Shown here: one piece after another, positions 7,449 through 14,774 of the stretch
Numbering within the stretch: position 1 is the first letter of the stretch
Layout of the letters: every line of letters starts with the position of its first letter
DNA from: an uncultured Chromatiaceae bacterium
GTDB taxonomy: Bacteria > Pseudomonadota > Gammaproteobacteria > Enterobacterales > Alteromonadaceae
Length of the DNA: 19,723 bases
NCBI GenBank assembly: GCA_946482325.1
Contig: CAMLRA010000070.1
Span: 1-19,723 of the forward strand
Reading direction: 5' to 3'
Notes under the pieces: generated by a model
The model's input: only the letters and a program-made list of their open reading frames with translations
Told to the model about the DNA's origin: nothing
Database searches by the model: none
Position numbers and translations under genes: made by a program

Positions 7449-8048
7449 TCAGTGCAGCGCCGCCAGATAAACCAACAACATCACACCGGCGCCGGTCAAT
7501 GCGCACTGCACGCCCCACCAACGCCTGGCGGGCTGTCGCCACAACAAATAAAAACCACTGAATGCAAATATCAAACAAGCCAGCGCTACCACGTCAATCA
7601 GCCATTTCCAGGCTGTGCCGGCGTAACGGCCTTTATGCAGGTCATTGAGCAGTGCCAGATAACCGCCGAATTCACGCGACAATTCCACCACGCCGCTTTT
7701 CAGTTCAATTTGCGCATTGGCAAAACCGGCTGGTTGCTTAAAATCGAGTTCCAGCAGCTGCTCGTCGGCATCATAGAGAAAAGCAAACACAGCACCTTGC
7801 ACCTGATGCTCAGTCCGCAGCCAGTCGGCGATGAGCTGTGCCTGCGCAGCCTGCTGCAGCTGGTCATCGTTAAATTCCAGCTCGGCCAACTGTGGCGGCA
7901 ACTGCAGTTGCACGCTGTCACTTTGTTTACCGGCGTCCCATTGCCAATCCGGATGATTCAGCGTGATACCGGTCAGGGCAAAAAATACAAACACCACCAG
8001 CACGGTCATCGACACATAAATGTGCAACCAACGCAGAAAACGCGACAA
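7449..8048 (-). CDS. PepSY-associated TM helix protein, first gene of trio
   Basis: A 199-residue inner-membrane protein of the PepSY-associated helix family (relatives include siderophore-iron or heme-linked reductase-like proteins). It has a membrane helix at about 10-31, a periplasmic domain 32-140, and two helices at about 150-170 and 178-198. Conserved-type histidines lie at H9 (RWLHIY), H32 (NHPDWQW) and H138 (NDLHKGR). The start is TTG at 8048, supported by GGAGG seven bases upstream. It heads an operon with DUF2271 and DUF4198. Its promoter (8093-8121) overlaps a good Fur-box match at 8085-8099, so iron repression is likely. No TonB-dependent receptor is in the window. Substrate is unknown. 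Confidence 0.87.
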   Translation of the reverse strand: MSRFLRWLHIYVSMTVLVVFVFFALTGITLNHPDWQWDAGKQSDSVQLQLPPQLAELEFNDDQLQQAAQAQLIADWLRTEHQVQGAVFAFLYDADEQLLELDFKQPAGFANAQIELKSGVVELSREFGGYLALLNDLHKGRYAGTAWKWLIDVVALACLIFAFSGFYLLWRQPARRWWGVQCALTGAGVMLLVYLAALH

Positions 8049-8084
8049 AGCACTACCTCCGGTTAAAACTGGCCTGAATGTTAC

Positions 8085-8099
8085 TGAGATTCATTCTTA
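8085..8099 (-). promoter_or_regulatory. Candidate Fur box upstream of the PepSY operon
   Basis: Minus strand TAAGAATGAATCTCA matches the 7-1-7 Fur consensus TGATAATNATTATCA at 11 of 14 scored bases. It overlaps the -10 of the predicted PepSY promoter, where bound Fur would block transcription. PepSY/DUF2271/DUF4198 genes are known to sit with iron-uptake genes, which fits. Confidence 0.65.
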
Positions 8100-8121
8100 T
8101 TTGCAACAATGCCAATGTAAA
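8093..8121 (-). promoter_or_regulatory. Sigma-70 promoter of the PepSY-DUF2271-DUF4198 operon
   Basis: Minus strand TTTACA (-35, bases 8121-8116, five of six consensus bases), a 17-base spacer, then AAGAAT (-10, bases 8098-8093, four of six). The expected start lies about 35-40 bases before the PepSY TTG codon. Confidence 0.5.
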
Positions 8122-8185
8122 GAGCATGCAAAGACTGCTGAACTGACGCAATATGTTGGTGGATAGTAAGCCATGGAATTCGACG

Positions 8186-8923
8186 ATGTCAGATCAGCAC
8201 ACCGAAGCGTTACGTCAGTTACAACACCAGCTGGTACTGCTGCAACAGGAAATGGGCCGGCAACAGCGCGGCGCGGTCATAGTTCTGGAAGGGCCGGATG
8301 CGGCCGGCAAAGGTGGCATTATCCGCCGGCTCGGCTGGTGTCTGGACCCACGCTGGTTGCATGTCTGGCCCACCAATGCTCCCAACGACGCCGAACGCAA
8401 CCAACACTGGCTGCAGCGTTTCTGGCAACGGCTGCCACAGCAAGGCCATTGGGCCGTGTTTGATCGTTCCTGGTATGGCCGGGTACTGGTGGAACGGGTC
8501 GAGCAGTTGGTGGATGACAAGGTCTGGCAGCAGGCTTACGGCCAAATCAATGCTTTTGAACAGATGCTGCAGCAAGAGGGTTTTGTACTGGTGAAGGTCT
8601 GGCTCGACATCAGCGCCGACACCCAGCTGCGCCGGTTCACCGAACGATATCTGGACCCGGCCAAACAATGGAAACTCACTGCGGAAGATATCCGCAACCG
8701 GGCACGCTGGGATGACTACATAGTGGCACGCGATGAGATGTTTAGCCGCACTTCAACCCCACAGGCGCCCTGGCATTGTATCGACGCCAATGATAAACAT
8801 CAGGCGCGACTGGCGGTATTCCAGCTGTTATTGCAGGAATTCAGCCGCGACCTGCAAGTATTGCCGGCGGCATTGCCCCAAGCGGTGGAAGACTTTTTTG
8901 CCGGCACTGTGGCCATAAAATAA
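8186..8923 (+). CDS. Polyphosphate kinase 2 (PPK2) family protein
   Basis: PPK2 enzymes move phosphate between polyphosphate and nucleoside mono- or diphosphates. The protein is 245 residues from this start. Motifs, numbered from it: Walker A GPDAAGKGG (36-44), the DxxRW-like DPRWLHVWP segment, Walker B FDRSWYGRVLVERVE (92-106), and the lid module RNRARWDDY (170-178). The length fits a single-domain enzyme. The residue after the first Gly of Walker A is Pro-Asp, which class-defining schemes use, but I do not assign class I, II or III. ATG at 8186 is preferred for its MSDQ start and weak GGAA upstream; ATG at 8153 (256 residues) is also possible. It is divergent from the Fur-linked operon. Confidence 0.9.
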   Translation: MSDQHTEALRQLQHQLVLLQQEMGRQQRGAVIVLEGPDAAGKGGIIRRLGWCLDPRWLHVWPTNAPNDAERNQHWLQRFWQRLPQQGHWAVFDRSWYGRVLVERVEQLVDDKVWQQAYGQINAFEQMLQQEGFVLVKVWLDISADTQLRRFTERYLDPAKQWKLTAEDIRNRARWDDYIVARDEMFSRTSTPQAPWHCIDANDKHQARLAVFQLLLQEFSRDLQVLPAALPQAVEDFFAGTVAIK

Positions 8924-8924
8924 C

Positions 8925-8949
8925 AAAAACCCGGTAAAAACCGGGTTTT
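8925..8949. terminator. Bidirectional intrinsic terminator (PPK2 / DUF2750)
   Basis: CCCGG (8930-8934), loop TAAAAA, CCGGG (8941-8945), with a run of A before and four T after. It lies between the convergent PPK2 and DUF2750 genes. Confidence 0.85.
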
Positions 8950-8966
8950 CATGCAACAGAAACGAG

Positions 8967-9320
8967 TTATTGCAGCTGAGACAGCGCTTCGAGAATTTCG
9001 CGTGGCTCCACTTCCGGGCCGTTTAATTCGCTGTCCCAGTTGGTGCCAATCAGCACGCCGTCGTCATACATCTCTTTTAACCAGCCTTCGCAGAAAATAT
9101 CCAGCGGAATGGCTTCTGGTTTATATTCTGCCCATTCTTCGCTGCAATGTGCCTTGGCAGCGGCTTCGTTGGACCAGAATGGCATCACGTCGGTGTCTTC
9201 AAATTCAACCGATTCGACCACCAGCAAATCTTCGCCATGTGCCAGCACCCAAACTTGTGCTTCTGAGCGCGCTTCGGCGATAAAGCCCTGAAATACCGGA
9301 TCGTGTGCATATTCAGCCAT
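8967..9320 (-). CDS. DUF2750 family protein
   Basis: A 117-residue soluble acidic protein of the DUF2750 family, widespread in gammaproteobacteria and functionally uncharacterised. Recognisable features are RSEAQVWVLAHGEDLLVVES (about residues 18-37), DTDVMPFWS, the Cys/Trp-containing AHCSEEWAEYKP, and GVLIGTNWD near the end. There is no signal peptide or membrane segment. ATG at 9320 is chosen over a start at 9503 because CAGGAC lies eight bases upstream and the extra 61 residues of the longer frame are unlike the family. It converges with PPK2 and diverges from ettA. Confidence 0.85.
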   Translation of the reverse strand: MAEYAHDPVFQGFIAEARSEAQVWVLAHGEDLLVVESVEFEDTDVMPFWSNEAAAKAHCSEEWAEYKPEAIPLDIFCEGWLKEMYDDGVLIGTNWDSELNGPEVEPREILEALSQLQ

Positions 9321-9444
9321 GATAGAAGTCCTGTGTTGGGTCACCGGAGCGGAATGTCCGGCAGTGCTTCCAAGATTATCCCAGAAGCTTCGCCACTTGG
9401 CATCGGAAATTTTTGCATCCGATTGAATTTGTCGTGGTGGCAGG

Positions 9445-9474
9445 TTCCCGCCAGTCCGAAAAATAACGTACAAT
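9445..9474 (+). promoter_or_regulatory. Candidate promoter of ettA
   Basis: TTCCCG (9445-9450), 18-base spacer, TACAAT (9469-9474, five of six -10 bases), 34 bases before the ettA ATG. The -35 is poor (three of six), so this is a weak call. Confidence 0.35.
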
Positions 9475-9508
9475 TTGGGCCAATCTTTCTCAAGGAGCAG
9501 CAAGACTC

Positions 9509-11170
9509 ATGGCTCAATACATTTATTCAATGTATCGGATGTCGAAGGTAGTTCCACCTAAGCGTACGATTTTAAAAGACATTTCATTATCGTTTTTCCC
9601 GGGCGCCAAAATTGGTGTGCTGGGTTTAAACGGTTCAGGTAAATCCACCCTGCTGCGTATTATGGCTGGCGTCGATAAAGAGTTCGACGGTGAAGCCAAG
9701 CCACTGGCCGGCATTAACATCGGTTACCTGCCACAGGAACCGGTGCTTGATATGAGCAAAACCGTGCGCGAAGTGGTGGAAGAAGCCGTTGCCGACGTGA
9801 AAAACGCCTTTGCCCGCCTTGATGCCGTGTACGCTGCTTATGCCGACGAAAACGCTGATTTTGACGCCTTAGCGCGTGAACAAGGCGAATTAGAAGCCAT
9901 CATTCAGGCCAAAGACGGCCACAACCTCGACAATATTTTAGAACGCGCCGCTGATGCACTGCGTCTGCCGCCGTGGGATGCCGAAATCAAAGTGCTGTCC
10001 GGTGGTGAGCGCCGTCGTGTCGCCATTTGCCGCCTGTTGTTAGAAAAACCAGACATGCTGCTCTTGGACGAACCAACCAACCACTTAGATGCTGAATCTG
10101 TGGCCTGGCTGGAGCGCTTCCTGCACGATTACACCGGTACTGTCGTGGCTATTACGCACGACCGGTATTTCCTCGATAACGTTGCCGGCTGGATCTTAGA
10201 GCTGGACCGTGGCGAAGGTATTCCTTGGCAGGGTAACTACTCCAGCTGGCTGGAACAAAAAGAGGCCCGTCTGCAGCTGGAAGAGAAAACCGAAAACGCC
10301 CGCCAGCGCTCAATCAAACAAGAACTGGAATGGGTCCGTACCAATCCTAAAGGCCGCCATGCCAAGTCCAAAGCGCGGATGGCAAGGTTTGAAGAACTGC
10401 AAAGCCAGGAATTCCAGAAACGTAACGAAACCAACGAGCTGTTTATTCCGCCAGGACCACGTTTAGGTGACAAAGTGCTGGAAGTGAAAAACCTGCGCAA
10501 ATCCTATGGCGACCGCGTGTTGATTGACGACTTAAGCTTCAGTGTGCCAAAAGGCGCCATCGTCGGCATTATCGGCGCCAACGGTGCCGGTAAATCGACG
10601 CTGTTCCGGATGATCAGCGGTACTGAGCAGCCAGATGCCGGCACAATTGAAGTCGGTGAAACTGTGCAGCTGGCGAGCGTCGACCAGTTCCGAGACAACA
10701 TGAATCCGAAAAATACCGTCTGGCAGGAAATTTCCAACGGTCAGGATATGCTGCAAATCGGCAACTTCACTATTCCAAGCCGTGCTTATGTTGGCCGCTT
10801 TAACTTCAAAGGCAATGATCAGCAGAAGTTTATCGGCGAACTGTCCGGCGGTGAGCGCAACCGCGTGCACTTAGCGGCTTTATTAAAAGCCGGCGGCAAC
10901 ATGCTGCTGCTCGACGAACCGACCAACGACTTAGACGTAGAAACACTGCGCGCCTTAGAAAACGCCTTGTTGGATTTCCCTGGCTGCGCCATGGTGATCT
11001 CGCATGACCGCTGGTTCCTCGACCGCATCGCCACACACATCCTCGATTACCGGGACGAAGGTAAAGTGAACTTCTTCGAAGGAAACTATTCAGATTACGA
11101 AGCCTGGTTAAAAGCCACTTATGGCGCACAGGCATTAGAGCCGCACCGCATTAAGTACAAGAAGATTTAA
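9509..11170 (+). CDS. ettA: Energy-dependent translational throttle protein, ABC-F ATPase
   Basis: EttA binds the ribosomal E site and gates the start of elongation according to the ADP/ATP ratio. It is 553 residues (E. coli 555). The first ATPase domain has Walker A GLNGSGKST (39-47), signature LSGGERRR (163-170) and Walker B LLLDEPTNHLD with catalytic E188. The arm and P-site tRNA interaction motif region is about 240-300. The second domain has GANGAGKST (356-364), LSGGERNR (445-452) and LLLDEPTNDLD with E470. Both catalytic Glu fall at the E. coli numbers. There is no transmembrane domain, as expected for ABC-F. ATG at 9509 has AAGGAG upstream. It is a single-gene unit ending at the terminator 11192-11221. 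Confidence 0.98.
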   Translation: MAQYIYSMYRMSKVVPPKRTILKDISLSFFPGAKIGVLGLNGSGKSTLLRIMAGVDKEFDGEAKPLAGINIGYLPQEPVLDMSKTVREVVEEAVADVKNAFARLDAVYAAYADENADFDALAREQGELEAIIQAKDGHNLDNILERAADALRLPPWDAEIKVLSGGERRRVAICRLLLEKPDMLLLDEPTNHLDAESVAWLERFLHDYTGTVVAITHDRYFLDNVAGWILELDRGEGIPWQGNYSSWLEQKEARLQLEEKTENARQRSIKQELEWVRTNPKGRHAKSKARMARFEELQSQEFQKRNETNELFIPPGPRLGDKVLEVKNLRKSYGDRVLIDDLSFSVPKGAIVGIIGANGAGKSTLFRMISGTEQPDAGTIEVGETVQLASVDQFRDNMNPKNTVWQEISNGQDMLQIGNFTIPSRAYVGRFNFKGNDQQKFIGELSGGERNRVHLAALLKAGGNMLLLDEPTNDLDVETLRALENALLDFPGCAMVISHDRWFLDRIATHILDYRDEGKVNFFEGNYSDYEAWLKATYGAQALEPHRIKYKKI

Positions 11171-11191
11171 CTGCGAACAAAAAGTTCTGAT

Positions 11192-11221
11192 AAAAAATCC
11201 CTGCCTGGCAGGGATTTTTTT
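11192..11221. terminator. Bidirectional intrinsic terminator (ettA / solute-binding protein)
   Basis: AAAAAATCCCTGC (11192-11204), loop CTG, GCAGGGATTTTTT (11208-11220), a 13-bp stem with T- and A-runs in its base. It works for convergent ettA and the minus-strand solute-binding protein gene. Confidence 0.93.
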
Positions 11222-11239
11222 ATCGCGGTGTAAACAACG

Positions 11240-12016
11240 TTAATGGGCTTTGCTGACGCTTTGCCCCATCGCTTGCTGAAAAGCACTGCCGCCTTCAATG
11301 CGCTGATAAGCCATGCGCAGCTGTTGCACCAACGCTGGTGACGAGCCTTTTTTCAGCGCGATCCAGGTTTGTTGCTCCAGTTCTGGCGGAAACAGCACAA
11401 ACTCGATATCACTGCGTTCCAGGTGGTGTTGTTGCAACATATCGTCAATGGCCTGCGGGTCGTCGATCATCAGATCTAACTTGCCATTGACCAACAGACG
11501 CCAGGTTTCAATGACATCGGGCTGCAGTTCCAGCTTTTCCGGTGGTTGCTTCGCTGCATCCCTCAGCCACTCGGCAGAAAAATCTTCGCGCTGAGCGCCT
11601 ACGACATAATGTTTGATATCCGCCAGCTGACTGATTTGAATATCTTCCCGTAGGCTCAGCTTTAACAAACCAAACTTATAACGGGTTACCACACCAATCC
11701 ATTCAAACTGCGCTTCGCGCTCGGGCGTACGCGCCATGTTATAAATCAGCACATCAGGGGTCGTTGCCGCGATGCGAAAAGCCCGCGCCCAGGGATACAC
11801 CTCAAAACTTGGTGACAAGCCGGCCTGTTGCAACATAGATTCAACTACAGCAGTCGTAAGACCGCCGACTTTGCCTTTATCCAGCGTCTGGTGTGGTGGC
11901 GAGATCTCCAGCACCACCCGCAATGGCTGTGCTGCAACTGCTGAATTATTCAGCAACAGCCCCAACAGCAGTGTTGATAGACACGCTTGATAACGCTTTA
12001 CTGCCACTTGCCGCAA
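11240..12016 (-). CDS. Orphan periplasmic solute-binding protein (SBP_bac_3-like)
   Basis: A 258-residue secreted protein resembling amino-acid-type periplasmic binding proteins (SBP_bac_3). Residues 1-29 look like a signal peptide ending AVAAQ, with no lipobox, so it should be soluble in the periplasm. After it, LRVVLEISPPHQTLDKGKVGGLTT opens the first lobe, and PWARAFRIA with YNMARTPERE is typical of this binding-protein subgroup. The IDDPQAIDDML segment belongs to the second-lobe hinge region. The start is TTG at 12016 (GGAG eight bases upstream); GTG at 12007 is possible. There is no permease or ATPase gene nearby, so it may be a sensory or orphan protein. Ligand is unknown. Confidence 0.8.
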   Translation of the reverse strand: MRQVAVKRYQACLSTLLLGLLLNNSAVAAQPLRVVLEISPPHQTLDKGKVGGLTTAVVESMLQQAGLSPSFEVYPWARAFRIAATTPDVLIYNMARTPEREAQFEWIGVVTRYKFGLLKLSLREDIQISQLADIKHYVVGAQREDFSAEWLRDAAKQPPEKLELQPDVIETWRLLVNGKLDLMIDDPQAIDDMLQQHHLERSDIEFVLFPPELEQQTWIALKKGSSPALVQQLRMAYQRIEGGSAFQQAMGQSVSKAH

Positions 12017-12061
12017 CCTGTGCGCTCCGTTTTCCCGCTTTGCTTTACCTTAAACAGCGCT

Positions 12062-12092
12062 AAAAACAAAGGCAACCGTTAAGTTGCCTTTG
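12062..12092 (-). terminator. Intrinsic terminator after the aminotransferase gene
   Basis: Arms CAAAGGCAAC (12067-12076) and GTTGCCTTTG (12083-12092), six-base loop. On the minus strand the stem is followed by five T (complement of 12062-12066). It ends the aminotransferase transcript before the solute-binding protein gene, which therefore needs its own promoter. Confidence 0.85.
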
Positions 12093-12120
12093 TTGCAGTG
12101 ATTGAGTCGACGGAGCCTGC

Positions 12121-13311
12121 TTATTTCAGCACTGTAGCCACAGCTTTGGCGAAATAATCGATATTGCTGTGGTTGAGGCCTGCGATGCTGACGCGGCTGG
12201 AGCCCACCATATAAATACTGAACTCTTTACGCAGCCGCTCGATTTGCTCTTTGTTGATGCCAAGGAAGCTGAACATACCGTGCTGTTTAGTGATAAAGCT
12301 GAAATCCTGCTGTACCCCTTCGGCTTGCAGCTTGTCGATGATGAGCTGACGGTAGTCGTTGATGCGGTTACGCATCACGGCCAGCTCCTGATGCCACAGC
12401 GCGGTCAGTTCAGTGCTGTCCAGAATATGGCTGACAATAATAGCGCCGTGCGCCGGCGGCATTGAATAGATACTGCGTACGACGGCTAATAAGTTGGTGC
12501 GGGCAGTTTCCAGCATTTTATTGCTGTCGACGACCACAGACACAGCACCGATGCGCTCGCGGTACAAACCGAAGTTTTTCGAGCAAGAGGTACACAGGAT
12601 CAGCTCTTCGACTTCGTTGGCGAGGTGACGCAGGCCTTGGGTATCTTCATCAAGACCCAAACCAAAACCCTGATACGCCATATCAACCAGCGGCGTAAAA
12701 CCACGTTCTTTGGCCAGCGCCGCAAACTTTTGCCACTGCGCAAAGTTTAAATCCATACCGCTAGGGTTATGACAGCAAGCATGCACTAATACCACGTCAC
12801 CGGCTGGCACTGTCGCAAGCTCAGCAAACATCGCATCTTCTTTCAGGCCTTTAGTGTCGTAATCGTAATAAGCGTATTCTTTGACTTTGAGGCCAGCGGC
12901 CTGAAACATCGAAATATGGTTCGCCCAGGTAGGGCTAGTGACCCAAATAGTCGCATCCGGATTGGCTTTTTTGATAAATTCAGCAGCGACACGCAAAGCA
13001 CCGGTACCGCCTGGTGTGTGCGCCGTGGTGGTGCGGCCTTCCAGCAATACTTTATGCGGACCAAATGCCAGTTTTTCGATATGGGCGTTAAAGCTTAAAT
13101 CGCCAGCCATACCGATGTAAGTTTTGCTGTCTTCGTTATCAAGCCGCAGTTTTTCCGCTTTTTTCACACATTCCAGCACAGCCGTGTGGCCCGCTTCGTC
13201 TTTGTAGACACCGACCCCCAAGTCCACTTTCAGTGGATTCGGATCTTCTTTGTACGCGGCCATTAAACCCAAAATCGGATCTGTCGCTACCGGCTGTAAA
13301 CGAGAAAACAT
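12121..13311 (-). CDS. Aspartate/aromatic amino acid aminotransferase (AspC/TyrB family)
   Basis: A PLP-dependent class I aminotransferase of 396 residues, the same length as E. coli AspC, moving amino groups between aspartate or aromatic amino acids and 2-oxoglutarate in the cytoplasm. The PLP lysine is K245 in TSCSKNFGLY. Other family residues are visible: TPGGTGALRVAA (99-110), CCHNPSG (179-185), the PLP-Asp and Tyr in VDMAYQGFG (209-217), and the carboxylate-binding Arg in GSSRVSIAG (R373). ATG at 13311 has AGGTGAG upstream. Overall it is closer to AspC than TyrB in the stretches I can compare, but specificity cannot be settled without a tree. It is a monocistronic unit with terminator 12062-12092. 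Confidence 0.93.
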   Translation of the reverse strand: MFSRLQPVATDPILGLMAAYKEDPNPLKVDLGVGVYKDEAGHTAVLECVKKAEKLRLDNEDSKTYIGMAGDLSFNAHIEKLAFGPHKVLLEGRTTTAHTPGGTGALRVAAEFIKKANPDATIWVTSPTWANHISMFQAAGLKVKEYAYYDYDTKGLKEDAMFAELATVPAGDVVLVHACCHNPSGMDLNFAQWQKFAALAKERGFTPLVDMAYQGFGLGLDEDTQGLRHLANEVEELILCTSCSKNFGLYRERIGAVSVVVDSNKMLETARTNLLAVVRSIYSMPPAHGAIIVSHILDSTELTALWHQELAVMRNRINDYRQLIIDKLQAEGVQQDFSFITKQHGMFSFLGINKEQIERLRKEFSIYMVGSSRVSIAGLNHSNIDYFAKAVATVLK

Positions 13312-13401
13312 AAAGTGCTCACCTGTTACTGTTGCTGATACTGTTAAAAATTCTTCGGCTGCAGCATAACCTCAGCCTGCTTGCGCGGTGGTCTGATGTT
13401 A

Positions 13402-14079
13402 TCAGGCCAGCAGCGCCGGCAAAGTCAGCGCGACTGCAATCAGCAGTGCCAGCTCTTTACCGTGAAATAAGTTTTGTGTGAATGCTTCGGAATCAATGAT
13501 GCCGATAACAGCGCCATCAGCACCAATAATCGGCAAACAAGCTTCGGCCTGGACTTTCGGGTCGCAGGTATAGTACTCGCCGCCTTCAGCCAGATAGGCC
13601 GCCACATCATTAATGATGCGGCCCTGCCCCGACAAACCGACAGTGCTGTTATTACTGATAGCAGCGAATTCGGCGGTTAATGGAAATTCGGCCCGGCTTT
13701 CAGCGCCAAAATAAGCCAGTTTGACTAATACCGTTTCGCCAGCCGGGTTAATCCTGCGCTGATACACGCCAAACCAATGGCTGGCGCTCTGCGCCTGATA
13801 AAACTGCACCACAGCAGTGACTTTGGCCAGTAATAGCTGATTGGCATCCGTTTGACCGCCTAAGATAAGGCTGAGGTCATAAGGTTCTTCCGCCAGCTGA
13901 CCAAACAAAGAACAACTGCCGCCCTCGCCGAGCTCCGGTACCCGGAACTGCCATTGCACTGTACTGACCGGTGTTAATGCAGTGAGCTGCTGCTGATAAT
14001 CTGCGACTTGCTGGTAAAACTCAGCGGAAAATGCTGCAGGCTGCAAACCGCAGCGTGTGAGATAAGCTTGAATCGACAT
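13402..14079 (-). CDS. GAF domain protein, related to free methionine sulfoxide reductase fold
   Basis: A 225-residue soluble protein with one GAF domain (about residues 70-220). The segment EYYTCDPKVQAEACLPI (169-185) followed by GAVIGIIDSEAF (189-200) is the GAF pattern of free-methionine-(R)-sulfoxide reductases: C172 lies where that enzyme's catalytic Cys sits in its ACD motif. The other two Cys of the E. coli enzyme (YebR/MsrC) are not visible at the expected place, where TVGLSGQG is read. C56 and C181 are additional. ATG at 14079 is chosen because the upstream in-frame start (14142) gives an unlike extension; no good Shine-Dalgarno is visible. It is divergent from yciH. Catalysis is uncertain; ligand sensing is equally possible. 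Confidence 0.72.
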   Translation of the reverse strand: MSIQAYLTRCGLQPAAFSAEFYQQVADYQQQLTALTPVSTVQWQFRVPELGEGGSCSLFGQLAEEPYDLSLILGGQTDANQLLLAKVTAVVQFYQAQSASHWFGVYQRRINPAGETVLVKLAYFGAESRAEFPLTAEFAAISNNSTVGLSGQGRIINDVAAYLAEGGEYYTCDPKVQAEACLPIIGADGAVIGIIDSEAFTQNLFHGKELALLIAVALTLPALLA

Positions 14080-14114
14080 GTGAAGCAAAATAGCCGTCCA
14101 GATTTCTAAAAAAT

Positions 14115-14192
14115 ACCGCAGCAGTCTACCAGATTGAGGCAAAAATCCAAGACTTTGCGGGGAAATTCAGCGTTTACGCCAGCTGCTGCGGT
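14115..14192. repeat. Distant inverted repeat in the GAF/yciH divergent region
   Basis: ACCGCAGCAG (14115-14124) and CTGCTGCGGT (14183-14192) are perfect 10-base inverted arms, 58 bases apart, in the 207-base gap between divergent starts. They could be paired operators or an RNA leader stem; no regulator is recognised. Confidence 0.35.
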
Positions 14193-14209
14193 GAATGAAA
14201 ACGGAAGCA

Positions 14210-14238
14210 TTGCTGTGCGCCTTTTGTTGCATTATCTT
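14210..14238 (+). promoter_or_regulatory. Weak candidate promoter of yciH
   Basis: TTGCTG (14210-14215), 17-base spacer, TATCTT (14233-14238), ending 48 bases before the yciH ATG. Three of six and four of six consensus bases. Confidence 0.3.
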
Positions 14239-14286
14239 GCCACGATTCCCGGCTGAACAACAGCACACGACAAAACGGAACCAACG

Positions 14287-14688
14287 ATGAGTTCGAATAA
14301 AATCTCTTTAGCTGACTGGCAACAACAATTAGGCGGCCAGACCACGACAAAACCCACGATACCTGCCGGCGACAGTCTGGTGTACAGCACCGACAGCGGC
14401 CGGATTGACGCGCCCAAAGCAGAAAAAGCCACAGGCCAGGCCTTTGCTGACGGCTTTTTACGCTTAAAGCGCGAGACTAAAGGCCGTAACGGCAAAGGCG
14501 TGATCACTATCGCCGGCATCGCCGAACCCGAAGAAAAGCTCGCTGAAATCGCCGCACTGCTGAAAAAGAAATGTGGCTGCGGCGGCGCCGTCAAAGACGG
14601 CATCATCGAAATCCAGGGCGACAAACGCGAAGTCATCCAACAAGAGCTCACCAAACTCGGCTACAAACACAAGTGGTCGGGGGGGTAA
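14287..14688 (+). CDS. yciH: Sui1/eIF1-like translation factor YciH
   Basis: YciH is the bacterial homologue of eIF1/SUI1, which can disturb incorrect initiation complexes on the small ribosomal subunit. The protein is 133 residues (E. coli 108), the extra length being an N-terminal stretch (about 1-50). The SUI1 domain occupies 60-133, with GKGVITIAGI, a KKKCGCGGAVKDG loop and KLGYKHKWSGG at the end, the family's typical C-terminus. ATG at 14287 has CGGAA just upstream. The stop codon lies inside the outer arm of the hairpin at 14686-14734. It is a single-gene unit. Confidence 0.93.
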   Translation: MSSNKISLADWQQQLGGQTTTKPTIPAGDSLVYSTDSGRIDAPKAEKATGQAFADGFLRLKRETKGRNGKGVITIAGIAEPEEKLAEIAALLKKKCGCGGAVKDGIIEIQGDKREVIQQELTKLGYKHKWSGG

Positions 14689-14734
14689 AGTCGGTGTTTC
14701 GGGATGCCAACAATTTGGCATCCCGCCGACTTTA
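14686..14734 (+). repeat. Large bulged hairpin starting at the yciH stop codon (unit 1)
   Basis: Outer arms TAAAGTCGG (14686-14694) and CCGACTTTA (14726-14734), a five-base bulge TGTTT, then inner perfect 11-bp arms CGGGATGCCAA (14700-14710) and TTGGCATCCCG (14715-14725) around a CAAT loop. The first arm contains the yciH TAA. No T-run follows, so it is not an intrinsic terminator. Its core GCCAACAATTTGGC recurs in unit 2. Confidence 0.75.
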
Positions 14735-14754
14735 CGGTGAGCCGGGGATCTCAG

Positions 14755-14774
14755 GCAGCCAACAGTTTGGCTGC
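14755..14774 (+). repeat. Second hairpin with same core (unit 2)
   Basis: GCAGCCAA (14755-14762), loop CAGT, TTGGCTGC (14767-14774): a perfect 8-bp stem. Its core GCCAACAGTTTGGC differs from unit 1 by one base. Each unit is followed by CGGTGAG then CCGGG (14735-14746; 14799-14812), so the two form diverged tandem copies. CCCGGC (14778-14783) can also pair with GCCGGG (14807-14812) to make a further stem. Confidence 0.65.

Noticed and set aside
7335..8066. Open frame of 243 codons on the plus strand across the DUF2271/PepSY genes
   Set aside because: It runs antisense to two genes with signal or membrane segments and good ribosome sites; its product resembles nothing known.
8219..8668. Minus-strand open frame of 149 codons inside the PPK2 gene
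   Set aside because: A shadow of a well-motifed kinase gene, with no independent start signal.
14686..14734. Intrinsic terminator for yciH
   Set aside because: The stem is strong but no T-run follows on either strand; the better terminator is at 14860-14886.
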